The translations under genes were made by a program, and so were the position numbers. DNA of 64,000 nt from Ignavibacteria bacterium (GTDB lineage: Bacteria; Bacteroidota; Ignavibacteria; Kapaibacteriales; UBA2268): NCBI GenBank assembly GCA_016844745.1, contig JAERMQ010000019.1:1-64000 (forward strand). The letters run 5' to 3'. The notes beneath the pieces were generated by a model. That model was not told where the DNA came from and searched no databases. It saw nothing but the letters and a program-made list of their open reading frames with translations. This document shows, one piece after another, positions 9,561-18,409 of this stretch (position 1 is the first letter of the stretch; each line of letters opens with the position of its first letter).

Positions 9561-10904
9561 TCAATACTTCACAAACTTCTCTGTTCTGCTGCCGCATCGC
9601 ACAAAATAAACACCGGCGGACAGCCCCGAAACGTCGAGCGTGGCAGCATTTGCGCCGTTTAATTGAATTTCCATAACTTTATCGCCGGTAACGGAGTAGA
9701 GCAGCGCCTGCGTACCTTCCAGATTATGCAAAAAGATTATATTATTAGCAGGATTGGGATAGCTGCCGATGGGCGTTCCCTGCTCAGGCGGCTCCAATAC
9801 CGATACTTTTGACCAGTCACGAGTGAATTTCCAGATTGAAATACCGTCTCCAATACAATATGCATTTGTTGCACTTGGAACTTGAAGACTTGTGAAAATA
9901 TAAAAATTGTGTAATTCATTTGTATCTGTAGTTAATCTTTCAGCTTCCCATGTTTTGCCACCGTTGACTGTTCTAACCATTGTCCACCAGCCGCTTGCAG
10001 CAAAACCGTAATTTTCATCAAAGAATTTCAAGTCAAACAAGGGACCGGCATACATATTGGAATCGAGCTGGGTTGTCCAGGTATAGCCGCCATCCGTTGT
10101 TTTCTTGACCCATTTTTTGTATGTAGAAGCACCTATCGGCAGTTCACCTCCTATCCAACCTACTTTTTCATTTATAAAGCTCATATAATGAATCCTGTAT
10201 GCATTATATAGGTAGGTTGTATCCCATGTTTCCCAATTGCCATGAACCCGCAATAGCCGCATGGATTTATCTTCTGTTTCCCAGTAAAGCGCATAAAATA
10301 AACTATCATTTATTGCTTGAAGTTCATCAACATATTTACCATTAAAATGTTCATTACTATTCATTATTGTCCATTTTTTTCCACCATCTGTGGTTTTATA
10401 ATATTCGTTTTTTAACTGATAGACACCTCCCCAGCCAAATCCATAATTTTCATTTATCATTCTTAGATAATAAATGCCTCTATATTTATCAAAATTATAA
10501 TGACTCCAAGTTTTACCCATATCAGTTGTTCGCAAGACAAAACCTGAATCTCCGGTTGCAATAAATAAATCTTTACTCGGATATGATATTGATAGAATGG
10601 GGAATGGAAAATAATCATTCTGATTGCCTGTCGGTTTGCAGGTGTCAAAATATACATCTTTCCAATTTAAACCGCCATCTGTCGTACTCATTATCCTATT
10701 ACCGCAAGTCCCGTTATATTGAATAAATACCATGCAGTTTAATGAATCGCAACATTTGATTTCAACAAATTCATTTGAACCATTGGTTTTCTTAAAAATA
10801 TCATTATACTTAAATTCTTGCCATTCATTAGAATTGGAATTTAATTCCGATGAGAAACAAAAAAATAAGAACATACAAAAAATAAATTTTAATCTCATTT
10901 TCAA
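9561..10904 (-). CDS. Secreted Ycf48/BNR-repeat protein with T9SS sorting domain (copy B)
   Basis: 447 aa with a signal peptide (KFIFCMFLFFCFSSELNS). Repeated 'TTDGG..W' and 'RTTDMGKTW' motifs mark BNR/Ycf48-like beta-propeller blades (about 60-350). A T9SS C-terminal domain starts near GSYPNPANNI and ends VYFVRCGSRTEKFVKY. It is a close paralogue of 11558-12874. The last 100 residues of the two are almost identical while the propellers have diverged, which suggests recent conversion of the sorting domain. Probably an extracellular protein of unknown function. Confidence 0.85.
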   Translation of the reverse strand: MKMRLKFIFCMFLFFCFSSELNSNSNEWQEFKYNDIFKKTNGSNEFVEIKCCDSLNCMVFIQYNGTCGNRIMSTTDGGLNWKDVYFDTCKPTGNQNDYFPFPILSISYPSKDLFIATGDSGFVLRTTDMGKTWSHYNFDKYRGIYYLRMINENYGFGWGGVYQLKNEYYKTTDGGKKWTIMNSNEHFNGKYVDELQAINDSLFYALYWETEDKSMRLLRVHGNWETWDTTYLYNAYRIHYMSFINEKVGWIGGELPIGASTYKKWVKKTTDGGYTWTTQLDSNMYAGPLFDLKFFDENYGFAASGWWTMVRTVNGGKTWEAERLTTDTNELHNFYIFTSLQVPSATNAYCIGDGISIWKFTRDWSKVSVLEPPEQGTPIGSYPNPANNIIFLHNLEGTQALLYSVTGDKVMEIQLNGANAATLDVSGLSAGVYFVRCGSRTEKFVKY

Positions 10905-10915
10905 GATTAGTATCC

Positions 10916-11545
10916 TTATTTAAAAATGAATAATTGTTTATAACTAAAGTATTTATTATTTATGCTGACTTTGCAGAAATAAACTCCCGAATTCAGATTT
11001 AACGCTATATGTCCGGAAAATGAATGAGTATTCTTAGGATAATCTTTTCTAAGCAATATATTTCCTAAAATATCAAATATTTCGATATTGACACTCCCGA
11101 TTTCAGCGCAATTAATGTTAATGAACAAAGATTCAGAGTATAAATTTTGCAGTAAATTTACTGTACAATTCTCCGGTTTGTTAACATCTTCAACCAATAA
11201 ATTAACATTAAAATGAAATTCCGGGACAACAATCCATTTCATGCAATTATCCGGCACACAAGTTATCGTATCGCATGGTTTGGGAGAATAATATCCCGAA
11301 CTATTTATAATTGAATTTTCTAAAACTTTAACATAGCCGTTTTCGTCTTTAATATAACATACATGATATTTTTCATAGCAGCATACCGTATCATTGCAGC
11401 GGCGCTTTGAGTAATGGGCTCGGGAACCTATCGGAATAACTCTATAAAGCGTATCCAGCGGATTATTCGGAGGATACGGAGGGTAATAGGTGCTGTCCCA
11501 GCAGTCACTGGTTATTACCCTGAAATCGTTATAGCGAATTTTCAT
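10916..11545 (-). CDS. T9SS-domain protein without signal peptide, probable 5'-truncated copy
   Basis: 209 aa starting MKIRYNDFRVITSDCW, 12 nt after the preceding gene's stop. It has a cysteine-rich segment (RRCNDTVCCYEKYHVCY, about residues 49-65) and a C-terminal T9SS-like domain (about 125-209: LLQNLYSESL, FDILGNIL, SGVYFCKV). T9SS cargo needs an N-terminal Sec signal, and none is present, so this is likely the 3' end of a longer gene relocated by duplication. The homologous fragment at 12883-13398 sits in the same position before the other BNR gene. Confidence 0.6.
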   Translation of the reverse strand: MKIRYNDFRVITSDCWDSTYYPPYPPNNPLDTLYRVIPIGSRAHYSKRRCNDTVCCYEKYHVCYIKDENGYVKVLENSIINSSGYYSPKPCDTITCVPDNCMKWIVVPEFHFNVNLLVEDVNKPENCTVNLLQNLYSESLFININCAEIGSVNIEIFDILGNILLRKDYPKNTHSFSGHIALNLNSGVYFCKVSINNKYFSYKQLFIFK

Positions 11546-11557
11546 AAAATCGCAACT

Positions 11558-12874
11558 TTAATACTTCACAAACTTCTCTGTTCTGCTGCCGCAGCGCACA
11601 AAATAAACGCCGGCAGACAGACCTGAAACGTCAATTGTGGCGGCATTTGCACCGTTTAATTGAATTTCCATTACTTTTTCGCCGGTAACGGAGTAGAGCA
11701 GCGCCTGCGCTCCTTCCAAATTATGCAAAAAGATTATATTGTTTGCCGGGTTGGGATAGCTACCAATAGGCAAACCCTGCTCCGGCGGCTCCAATACCGA
11801 TACTTTTGACCAGTCGCGGGTGAATTTCCAAAGTGAATAACCATCACCTATACAATATGCTGTTGAGGCGCTTGGTACTTGAAGATTTGTGAAAATAAAA
11901 TAATTGTGTAATTCATTTGTATCGTTAGTTAATCTATCTGCTACCCATGTTTTCCCACCATTGACAGTGCTAACCATTGTCCACCAGCCGCTTGCAGCAA
12001 AACCGAAATACTCATCAAAGAATTTAACGTCAAACAAGGGACCGGCATACATATTGGAATCGAGCTGGGTTTTCCATGTATAGCCACCATCCTCAGTTTT
12101 CATAATCCATTTTTTATAAGTAGATGTACCAATTTGATGTATTCCTGCAACCCAACCCACTTTTTCATTTATAAAGCTCATATAATGCAATTTATAGTTG
12201 AAATCCAAAAAAGTTGAGTCCCATGATTCCCAATTGCCATGAACACGCAATAGGCGCATGGATCTATCGCTTGGTTCCCAATATAGTGCATAGAATAAAC
12301 TATCATTTATTGCTTGCAGTTCATCAACATATTTTCCATCAAAATGTGAATTACTATTCATTACTGTCCATGTTTTACCAGCATCTGTTGTTCTATAATA
12401 TTCGTTTTTTTTATTAGTTCCACCCCATGCAAAACCAAATTGTGTATTATGCATCTTTATGTAATAAAGACCCCTATATTTATCAAAATTAAATTTATCC
12501 CATGTCTTTCCCATATCCGTTGTTCTCAAAACAAAGCCGGAATCGCCTACGGCTATAAATAAATCTTTGCTTGGATATGATATTGACTGTATGGGACATA
12601 TAAGTCTATAAACATTGTCGTTTACTTGATAACTTGTATCAAAATAAACAATATTCCAATTATTGCCGCCGTCTGTTGTTCTTATGATTTTATCCCCCCA
12701 AGTACCTAAATATTCAAGCCAAGCCATACAGTTTAATGAATCGCAGCATTTTATATCATAAAACTCACAATCTGTTATCAATGAGTATGGAATATTTAAA
12801 TTTTTCCACTCTGCATCAATTGCATAAGCCTGGTAAGAACATAATATTATCAGAATTAATATAAATTTTTTCAA
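11558..12874 (-). CDS. Secreted Ycf48/BNR-repeat protein with T9SS sorting domain (copy A)
   Basis: 438 aa. There is a signal peptide (MKKFILILIILCSYQAYA). The BNR/Ycf48-like blades repeat 'RTTDGGNNW' and 'RTTDMGKTW', and a T9SS domain closes the protein. It is paralogous to 9561-10904 over its full length. It follows the remnant at 12883-13398 by 8 nt, mirroring the arrangement of copy B. Function unknown; surface or extracellular location is inferred from the sorting signals. Confidence 0.85.
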   Translation of the reverse strand: MKKFILILIILCSYQAYAIDAEWKNLNIPYSLITDCEFYDIKCCDSLNCMAWLEYLGTWGDKIIRTTDGGNNWNIVYFDTSYQVNDNVYRLICPIQSISYPSKDLFIAVGDSGFVLRTTDMGKTWDKFNFDKYRGLYYIKMHNTQFGFAWGGTNKKNEYYRTTDAGKTWTVMNSNSHFDGKYVDELQAINDSLFYALYWEPSDRSMRLLRVHGNWESWDSTFLDFNYKLHYMSFINEKVGWVAGIHQIGTSTYKKWIMKTEDGGYTWKTQLDSNMYAGPLFDVKFFDEYFGFAASGWWTMVSTVNGGKTWVADRLTNDTNELHNYFIFTNLQVPSASTAYCIGDGYSLWKFTRDWSKVSVLEPPEQGLPIGSYPNPANNIIFLHNLEGAQALLYSVTGEKVMEIQLNGANAATIDVSGLSAGVYFVRCGSRTEKFVKY

Positions 12875-12882
12875 TTTTTACT

Positions 12883-13398
12883 CTATTTTATTATTATTAA
12901 TTTTTGATTATAATATACCTGTTTATTTAAATTAACTTTACAGAAATATATACCTGTTCCAAGGTTAAAACCAATTTCTTTGGTAAAATACCGGGTATTT
13001 TTCGAATACTCTCTTTGCAGAATAATATTCCCAAGCAAATCATAAATTTCAACCTGAATATTGCCGTTCTCATTGCAATTCAGGCTAATTTTCAATGATT
13101 CTTCATAAGCATTTTGTATAATGTCTATTTTACATCTATTTTCCGGTAAATCCACAACATCAACAGGTTCAATTATCTGAACTCCATGGTCAAATTTCCA
13201 TTTCATGCAATTATCAGGAACACAAGTTAACGAATCACATGCTCTTGGAGTAAAATATCCTGAACTATTTATTATTGAATTTTCTAAAACAGTAACAGAC
13301 CCATCAGGATTCTTTTTATAACACACATGGTATTTTTCATAGCAACATACCGTATCGTTGCAGCGTAGCTTTGTATAATGGCCTTGGTAACTTTCTTG
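12883..13398 (-). pseudogene. 5'-truncated T9SS-domain gene fragment
   Basis: The open frame runs from just after a TGA (13401-13399) to the TAA at 12883, without any ATG start. Only a GTG at 13326 offers an internal start, and that falls inside the conserved cysteine-rich block. The translated frame (RCNDTVCCYEKYHVCY, then a T9SS-like C-terminus) aligns with the intact-looking protein at 10916-11545. I read it as the 3' remnant of a secreted protein, left when the unit duplicated. Confidence 0.65.
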
Positions 13399-13610
13399 TC
13401 ATCATGAATGAATCCTCTTTTATTTGTCTGTTAAAAATGATTTATAGCCTGTTAAAATTAATAGCAGGCTTATTTTGAGCGTTATTTCCCCATTAAAAGA
13501 AAAAATTAAACTCGTCGTTGCCACTCTAATTTATTTTAATCTAATATTACAAATTAAAAAAATAAAATCCAAATAATTTTTTCAAATTTAAATTATTTTT
13601 GATATTTTTT

Positions 13611-16010
13611 TTACAACTTCAATCTTTTGCCGATTATAGTAACAATTCCCATAGTCAGGAAAACGATTGTAATAGAGCTGAGCGGCATTAGAATAGCTGC
13701 TATCACCGGAGTTAATTTACCAGCAACTGCAAAACTTAATCCCACGGCATTGTATAATAATGAAATGAAAAAACTGAAGTAAACCGTACGAACTGCTCTC
13801 TTTGCTAAGGTTAATATACGAGGGAGACGAGCGATATTGCCTGCCATGATAATTGCATCCGAAGCAGGTGAAAAATTGGAGGCAGAATCCGAAACGGCAA
13901 TCCCGCAATCACTCACGCTAAGTGCAGCAGCGTCGTTCAAACCGTCGCCTAACATCAATACTGTTTCTTTTTCTTTGCGGAGCGATTCAACAAATCCAGC
14001 TTTATCATCCGGCATTTGATTGAAAAGATATTCCCTAACACCATTCAGCATTTTCTCCAAACGCGGCTTCTCCGTTGCATTGTCCCCGCTCAATACATAT
14101 AATTTATATTTGTCTTTTAATTCATCAAAAGCCTGGGAAATATTTTCACGATATGTGGATTGCACATAAAAATGTCCGGTTCTTTCATTATCAATTGAAA
14201 TCCAAATCTTTGATTCCGTGTTCAGTTCCGAGTTTTGTTCATCAATGATTTTCAAGTCCTCTGTTACATAAGAATAGCTCCCAACTCTCACTTTTTTACC
14301 ATTTACTATTGCTTCAATTCCCCGACCGGAATGCTCAATAAATGAGTCAGTTGTACAGGTCTCAGTATCAAAGTAATTATAAATCAATCTGGACATCGGA
14401 TGAATTGATTGGCGGGTTGCAGATTTAATTGCTATTTGAGTCTCAATACTTAATTCATTCCCGGAATATTCCACTGTCGTTTTGGAAGTATCGCTCAGGG
14501 TTCCGGTTTTATCAAATATAATCGATGTAGTTTTTGCAAGACGCTCAACAATCTGGGTGTTTTTTATGTATAAACTATTACGCGACATAATGCGCATCGC
14601 GGTTCCGTAAGAAAAAGGTATTGAAAGAGCCAATGCACATGGACAGGCTATAACTAATATCGCTATAAATGCATTCAAAGCAATGTGTGGGTCACGCGGA
14701 AGCCAGTAAGCAAGAGCTAATGCAGAGATTACCAATATTAAATAAGAAAAATTCCTTGCCAATAGATTCGATAAATATGAAATATTTTTATCCGATGTTC
14801 CCTGAACTTCTGTTCTGTTCCATAGTTCAGCCAAATAGCTTTGATTCAAATTCCGGCTAATCTCAACTTCCACAGAACTTCCGGTTAATCGTCCGCCGGC
14901 ATAAATTTTATCTCCTTTCTTAACGGGAGTGGGCAGGGATTCGCCGGTAATAAAACTATAGTCGATATATGCTTCTGCGCTTAATAGAGCTGAATCAGCC
15001 GGGATAATTTCATTATTGCGAACAATTAGAATATCGCCTATTTTAATATCTTTCAGAAGCGTTAATTGTTCATTATTGCCTGATTTTTTCAGAACCGATA
15101 TTGGAAAATACGACTTGAATTCCCTATCGAAAGTTAGATGCGAAAATGTTTTATTTTGAAATACTTTACCGATTAACAAAAAGAAAACCAAGCCGGTCAG
15201 GGAATCGAAATATCCGCTTCCGGCGCCGCTTAAAACCTCATAAAAGCTTCGGATATACAATGCCACAATTCCAATGCTAATCGGTATATCCATATTAATC
15301 ATACGCAAGCGTATTCCGGCGATTGCACCGCGAAAATAATCCGATGCCGAATAGAGAACAGGCAGCGAGAGAACAATACTTAAAATCCCTAACATTTTAC
15401 CGAAAACCGGCTCCAAAGTTCCTTTCGACAAATATTCGGGAAAGGAAAAAAGCATAATATTACCAAAGCAAAATCCTGCAATACCAATCTTTCGATGCAA
15501 TGATTTTGTATAATTATTCTGAATATTTTTCGTTTTTGCCGTTGCATTGAAATCAGGCTTGTAGCCTAGCGAAGCAAGCAATTCGGCAATCGAACGCAGG
15601 GTTGTTTTTTCATACCGGAAGAATAAAGATATTTCTTTTTTATTGAAGTTTACTTTAGAGCTGATGATATTATTATTTAATCTTGGCAGGTTCTCTAACA
15701 AATAAATACATGCATTGCAATAAATCTGTGGCAGATGGAGTCTAACTTCCGACTTCTCGATATCAGAAAACACAATTAATTTTTCTGCTGCATCAGGCAA
15801 ATCCAGAAACTCGAATTCTATTGGATTGTAGATTTTTACTTTGAAACCTTTTTTTGGAGCAAGCTTGTAAAAATCCGTTAAATCACTCTCCTGAAGCAAA
15901 TTGTACACAAACAGGCAGCCACTGCAGCAAAAATATTTGTTCTGATATATTTCATGTTCTTCCTTGCATTCGGCGCCGCAATGAGCGCAATAGTTTTTAT
16001 TTGGCATCAT
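13611..16010 (-). CDS. ccoI: Heavy-metal P1B-type ATPase, CcoI/FixI-like
   Basis: 799 aa. The N-terminal cysteine-rich domain (CAHCGAEC, then CCSGCLFVY) is typical of CcoI/FixI-type copper pumps. An HMA-like domain follows with YCNACIYLLE near residue 97. The membrane copper-binding CPC is near 455 (ACPCALAL), the phosphorylation motif DKTGTLSD near 497 and the hinge GDGLNDAAAL near 687. Family members export Cu(I) to the periplasm for cbb3-type cytochrome oxidase assembly. No cco structural genes are adjacent, so the specific role is inferred. A TauE/SafE-like membrane gene of the kind often linked to cco genes lies far away at 57642. The gene symbol rests on domain type only. Confidence 0.85.
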   Translation of the reverse strand: MMPNKNYCAHCGAECKEEHEIYQNKYFCCSGCLFVYNLLQESDLTDFYKLAPKKGFKVKIYNPIEFEFLDLPDAAEKLIVFSDIEKSEVRLHLPQIYCNACIYLLENLPRLNNNIISSKVNFNKKEISLFFRYEKTTLRSIAELLASLGYKPDFNATAKTKNIQNNYTKSLHRKIGIAGFCFGNIMLFSFPEYLSKGTLEPVFGKMLGILSIVLSLPVLYSASDYFRGAIAGIRLRMINMDIPISIGIVALYIRSFYEVLSGAGSGYFDSLTGLVFFLLIGKVFQNKTFSHLTFDREFKSYFPISVLKKSGNNEQLTLLKDIKIGDILIVRNNEIIPADSALLSAEAYIDYSFITGESLPTPVKKGDKIYAGGRLTGSSVEVEISRNLNQSYLAELWNRTEVQGTSDKNISYLSNLLARNFSYLILVISALALAYWLPRDPHIALNAFIAILVIACPCALALSIPFSYGTAMRIMSRNSLYIKNTQIVERLAKTTSIIFDKTGTLSDTSKTTVEYSGNELSIETQIAIKSATRQSIHPMSRLIYNYFDTETCTTDSFIEHSGRGIEAIVNGKKVRVGSYSYVTEDLKIIDEQNSELNTESKIWISIDNERTGHFYVQSTYRENISQAFDELKDKYKLYVLSGDNATEKPRLEKMLNGVREYLFNQMPDDKAGFVESLRKEKETVLMLGDGLNDAAALSVSDCGIAVSDSASNFSPASDAIIMAGNIARLPRILTLAKRAVRTVYFSFFISLLYNAVGLSFAVAGKLTPVIAAILMPLSSITIVFLTMGIVTIIGKRLKL

Positions 16011-16040
16011 TTATTCTCGAAGTAAAACTTAATTTATGGA

Positions 16041-16119
16041 AGAAAAACCCCCTAACCCCCTTTAAAAAAGGGGGAATAATAAATTCCCCCTTTATTAAAG
16101 GGGGTTAGGGGGTTTTTCT
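16041..16119. repeat. 79-bp inverted repeat with C/G-run arms
   Basis: A left arm of agaaaaaccccctaaccccc type pairs with its reverse complement at the right end. A second hairpin (aaagggggaa / ttccccctt) sits in the middle. It lies between a start codon and the stop of the next gene, so it may also hinder read-through. A dispersed palindromic element is the likeliest explanation. Confidence 0.8.
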
Positions 16120-16177
16120 TCGTTCAATTTATTTATATCACAATCTGCATTTTTGGTATGACCTTATTAACAACATC

Positions 16178-17488
16178 CTAAACTATCGTATCCAATATCC
16201 CTGCTAAACTACCGGCAGCCTCACGCCTTTCGTATTTATTGATTTTGCTTTGGTCCGGTGCAAAATTATTATTTCCTTCCTTCCAATTCTGATAATATTT
16301 CAGGAATATATCGGCAATGGCATCGATTTCTGATTGGTGGGCTACCATTCCGCTGCCGGTTTCAAGCATCAATTCGGCTATGGCGCTTTCGCGGGGAGCC
16401 ACCGCAATTATCGGACGACGAACCCCGACATACTCATATACTTTTCCGGGAACGATTTCCCGGCTTTCCTTTGCCTCATCCACAACGAGAAGCAGGCAGT
16501 CGGATTGCATTAAATACCGCAGACTCTCATCGTGCGGCAGGTACGATATGATTTCTATTGAATCAAGGAATGATGCTTTAGCAAACATTTCTTCGACCTC
16601 TGCTCCGAATCTGCCGATAAACCTCAAACAGACTTCGTCTGCTTTTATTTTACCAGCCAAGAGCAATTTCTCAATTGCTTCGAAAAAGCTCTGGGGATTC
16701 CGACGTCCGTACATTGAACCGGTATATGTTACGGTAAATTTTTGATTTGGCTTGTATTCGGCTTTGGGGAAATCCGATGAATCAAAACCATTAGGGACAT
16801 GATGAAATTTCTTAGCATCCAATTCCGGATATTTCCTCAATGCATCTTTTGTAATGCCCTCCCATGCACATTCAATTGACGTGGCTTCGGAAAAGACACT
16901 TCGCTCCAGATGTTTATCAATTAACTGTGGAATCAACCACCTGTTGGGTGTTGTCAGGAATTCCGTCCAGGGGTCACGAAATCCGGCAATCCATGGCAAG
17001 CCTGTCCTGCGCTTTGCTGCCCGTGCAATTAATGAACAAGTATAGGGAGGAGAGGAAGAATAAATAGCGTTAATATTATGTTTCCTGATAATATCAAGAG
17101 CTGCTTCTTTAGCAGTCGGCAGCCAGCCAATGCGAGCATCAGGTATAAAAAAAGTGCCGCGTATCAGTTCAGAGATTTTTTCTTTTGTACTCCGCTTCTG
17201 TCCTTCTTTTTTGATTACATTTACATCGATTGGAGTACTCGATTTCTTCCCGGTAAATTTTCTGTAAAGCGAGTATGGCTCGTAAATTTTTGTACGAACA
17301 ACGATTATATTTTCCGGAATCTGGCTTAATAATGATTCATCACGAGCAGGAAATTGACCATTTGACACTGTTAAAACAACCGGATTCCAACCGAATTCGG
17401 GTAAGTATTTAATATGTTTCAGTACACGCTGTACGCCCGGACCGCCGGATGGTGGGAAATAATAAGCAATTACAAGTAGGTTTTTCAA
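16178..17488 (-). CDS. Group 4-type (GT-B) glycosyltransferase
   Basis: 436 aa. The N-terminus (YYFPPSGGPGVQRVLKHIKYL) is the nucleotide-sugar glycosyltransferase family 4 opening, with a glycine-rich loop. The centre carries GFRDPWTEF. The C-terminal Rossmann half contains VTYTGSMYGRRNPQSF and the donor-binding region VPGKVYEYVGVRRPIIAV with the conserved E of the EX7E motif. It is probably cytoplasmic and transfers a sugar to a surface polysaccharide, glycolipid or protein. No other polysaccharide genes flank it, so the acceptor is unknown. Confidence 0.85.
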   Translation of the reverse strand: MKNLLVIAYYFPPSGGPGVQRVLKHIKYLPEFGWNPVVLTVSNGQFPARDESLLSQIPENIIVVRTKIYEPYSLYRKFTGKKSSTPIDVNVIKKEGQKRSTKEKISELIRGTFFIPDARIGWLPTAKEAALDIIRKHNINAIYSSSPPYTCSLIARAAKRRTGLPWIAGFRDPWTEFLTTPNRWLIPQLIDKHLERSVFSEATSIECAWEGITKDALRKYPELDAKKFHHVPNGFDSSDFPKAEYKPNQKFTVTYTGSMYGRRNPQSFFEAIEKLLLAGKIKADEVCLRFIGRFGAEVEEMFAKASFLDSIEIISYLPHDESLRYLMQSDCLLLVVDEAKESREIVPGKVYEYVGVRRPIIAVAPRESAIAELMLETGSGMVAHQSEIDAIADIFLKYYQNWKEGNNNFAPDQSKINKYERREAAGSLAGILDTIV

Positions 17489-17653
17489 AATTTCCTTTTG
17501 TTATTTATGCAATAAATAAAACAACAAAGTTAAAGGGAAGAAGGGATAAAATAAAGATAAATATTAACTAATGAGAGTTCCTATATGAGATTGTAATAAA
17601 ATCTGGAAGTTCCTTATAGTCGGAAGTACCTTCTGAGTGCTGTGTGAAATTAA

Positions 17654-17893
17654 TTACAACCTATCATATTCTGGTGGTTCAACGTCGGGAACTTGAGCTA
17701 AAATTTGTTCAAATTCCTCTTTTGTAACGGGTGTCAATCTTTTCTTGAAAAATTCTTTAGCCGAAATAAATACTGCTAATTTTTCTGAAACTGCCGAGGA
17801 TGCAAAATTCTCAATCGAAATATTCTCAAATTCAGTAATTTCTTTAACCTTGCTGTATATTGCATCGCTTAATGGTATTGTTATAGTATTCAT
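17654..17893 (-). CDS. Putative antitoxin-like small protein paired with PIN gene
   Basis: 79 aa. The N-terminal region (MNTITIPLSDAIYSKVKEI, then ENFASSAVSEKL) resembles a ribbon-helix-helix DNA-binding fold, and the C-terminus is acidic (AQVPDVEPPEYDRL). The ATG overlaps the ancestral stop of the PIN-domain frame by one base (TAATG at 17895-17891), so the two were translationally coupled. That arrangement is typical of VapBC-type toxin–antitoxin loci, although here the toxin comes first. The antitoxin role is inferred from context. Confidence 0.65.
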   Translation of the reverse strand: MNTITIPLSDAIYSKVKEITEFENISIENFASSAVSEKLAVFISAKEFFKKRLTPVTKEEFEQILAQVPDVEPPEYDRL

Positions 17894-18304
17894 TATATTT
17901 CACCAATAATTTCTAAGAACTCTTTTGGATTAACAATTTCAATCCCCAATTGAACAACTTTCTTAGTCTTTTTTATTGTATGTTACAATAAATTGGCTGC
18001 TGCTGTTTATTGCAGCTTCAAGAACGCAATCGTCTTTAATATCCTTTAGATATGGTCGCCATAAATAGTGGACATCAATTTGATTTGCTTTCATGGATAT
18101 GTAACTTAAAAATTTTTCAATTTTTTCTTTTTCTAAATCTTGTTTTTTTAGTGCATATTCATATTCGAAAAATAACGGAACAGTAATATTAAATTCAAAT
18201 TTTTTTGTCTTATCAATTATCCCAATTAATTTAAAAGAAGCACCTTTTTTTGATAATAAAGAAGAAACTATAACATTAGAATCAATCACAATTTGATATT
18301 TCAT
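17893..18304 (-). pseudogene. PIN-domain toxin-like gene, frameshifted near its 3' end
   Basis: The N-terminal frame (18304-17963, 113 aa) has PIN features: VIDSNVIVSSLL with the first Asp, an acidic E in FEYEYAL, DDCVLEAA, and a final IVTYNKKD. It then stops at TAA 17965-17963. In the next frame the sequence continues KVVQLGIEIVNPKEFLEIIG and ends at 17893, exactly where the partner gene begins. A loss of 2 nt in the codon after the last Asp would explain this. The core acidic residues are retained, so the shortened protein might still be active. Confidence 0.7.
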
Positions 18305-18409
18305 TCTTTTTAATTAGCCCTTTCACCGACACTATCGCTTTCTGTGATAGCATGGGGAATAATGCAATGAAATCGACGTAGTCGATAGTATGGCTGGAAA
18401 AACTTAATT

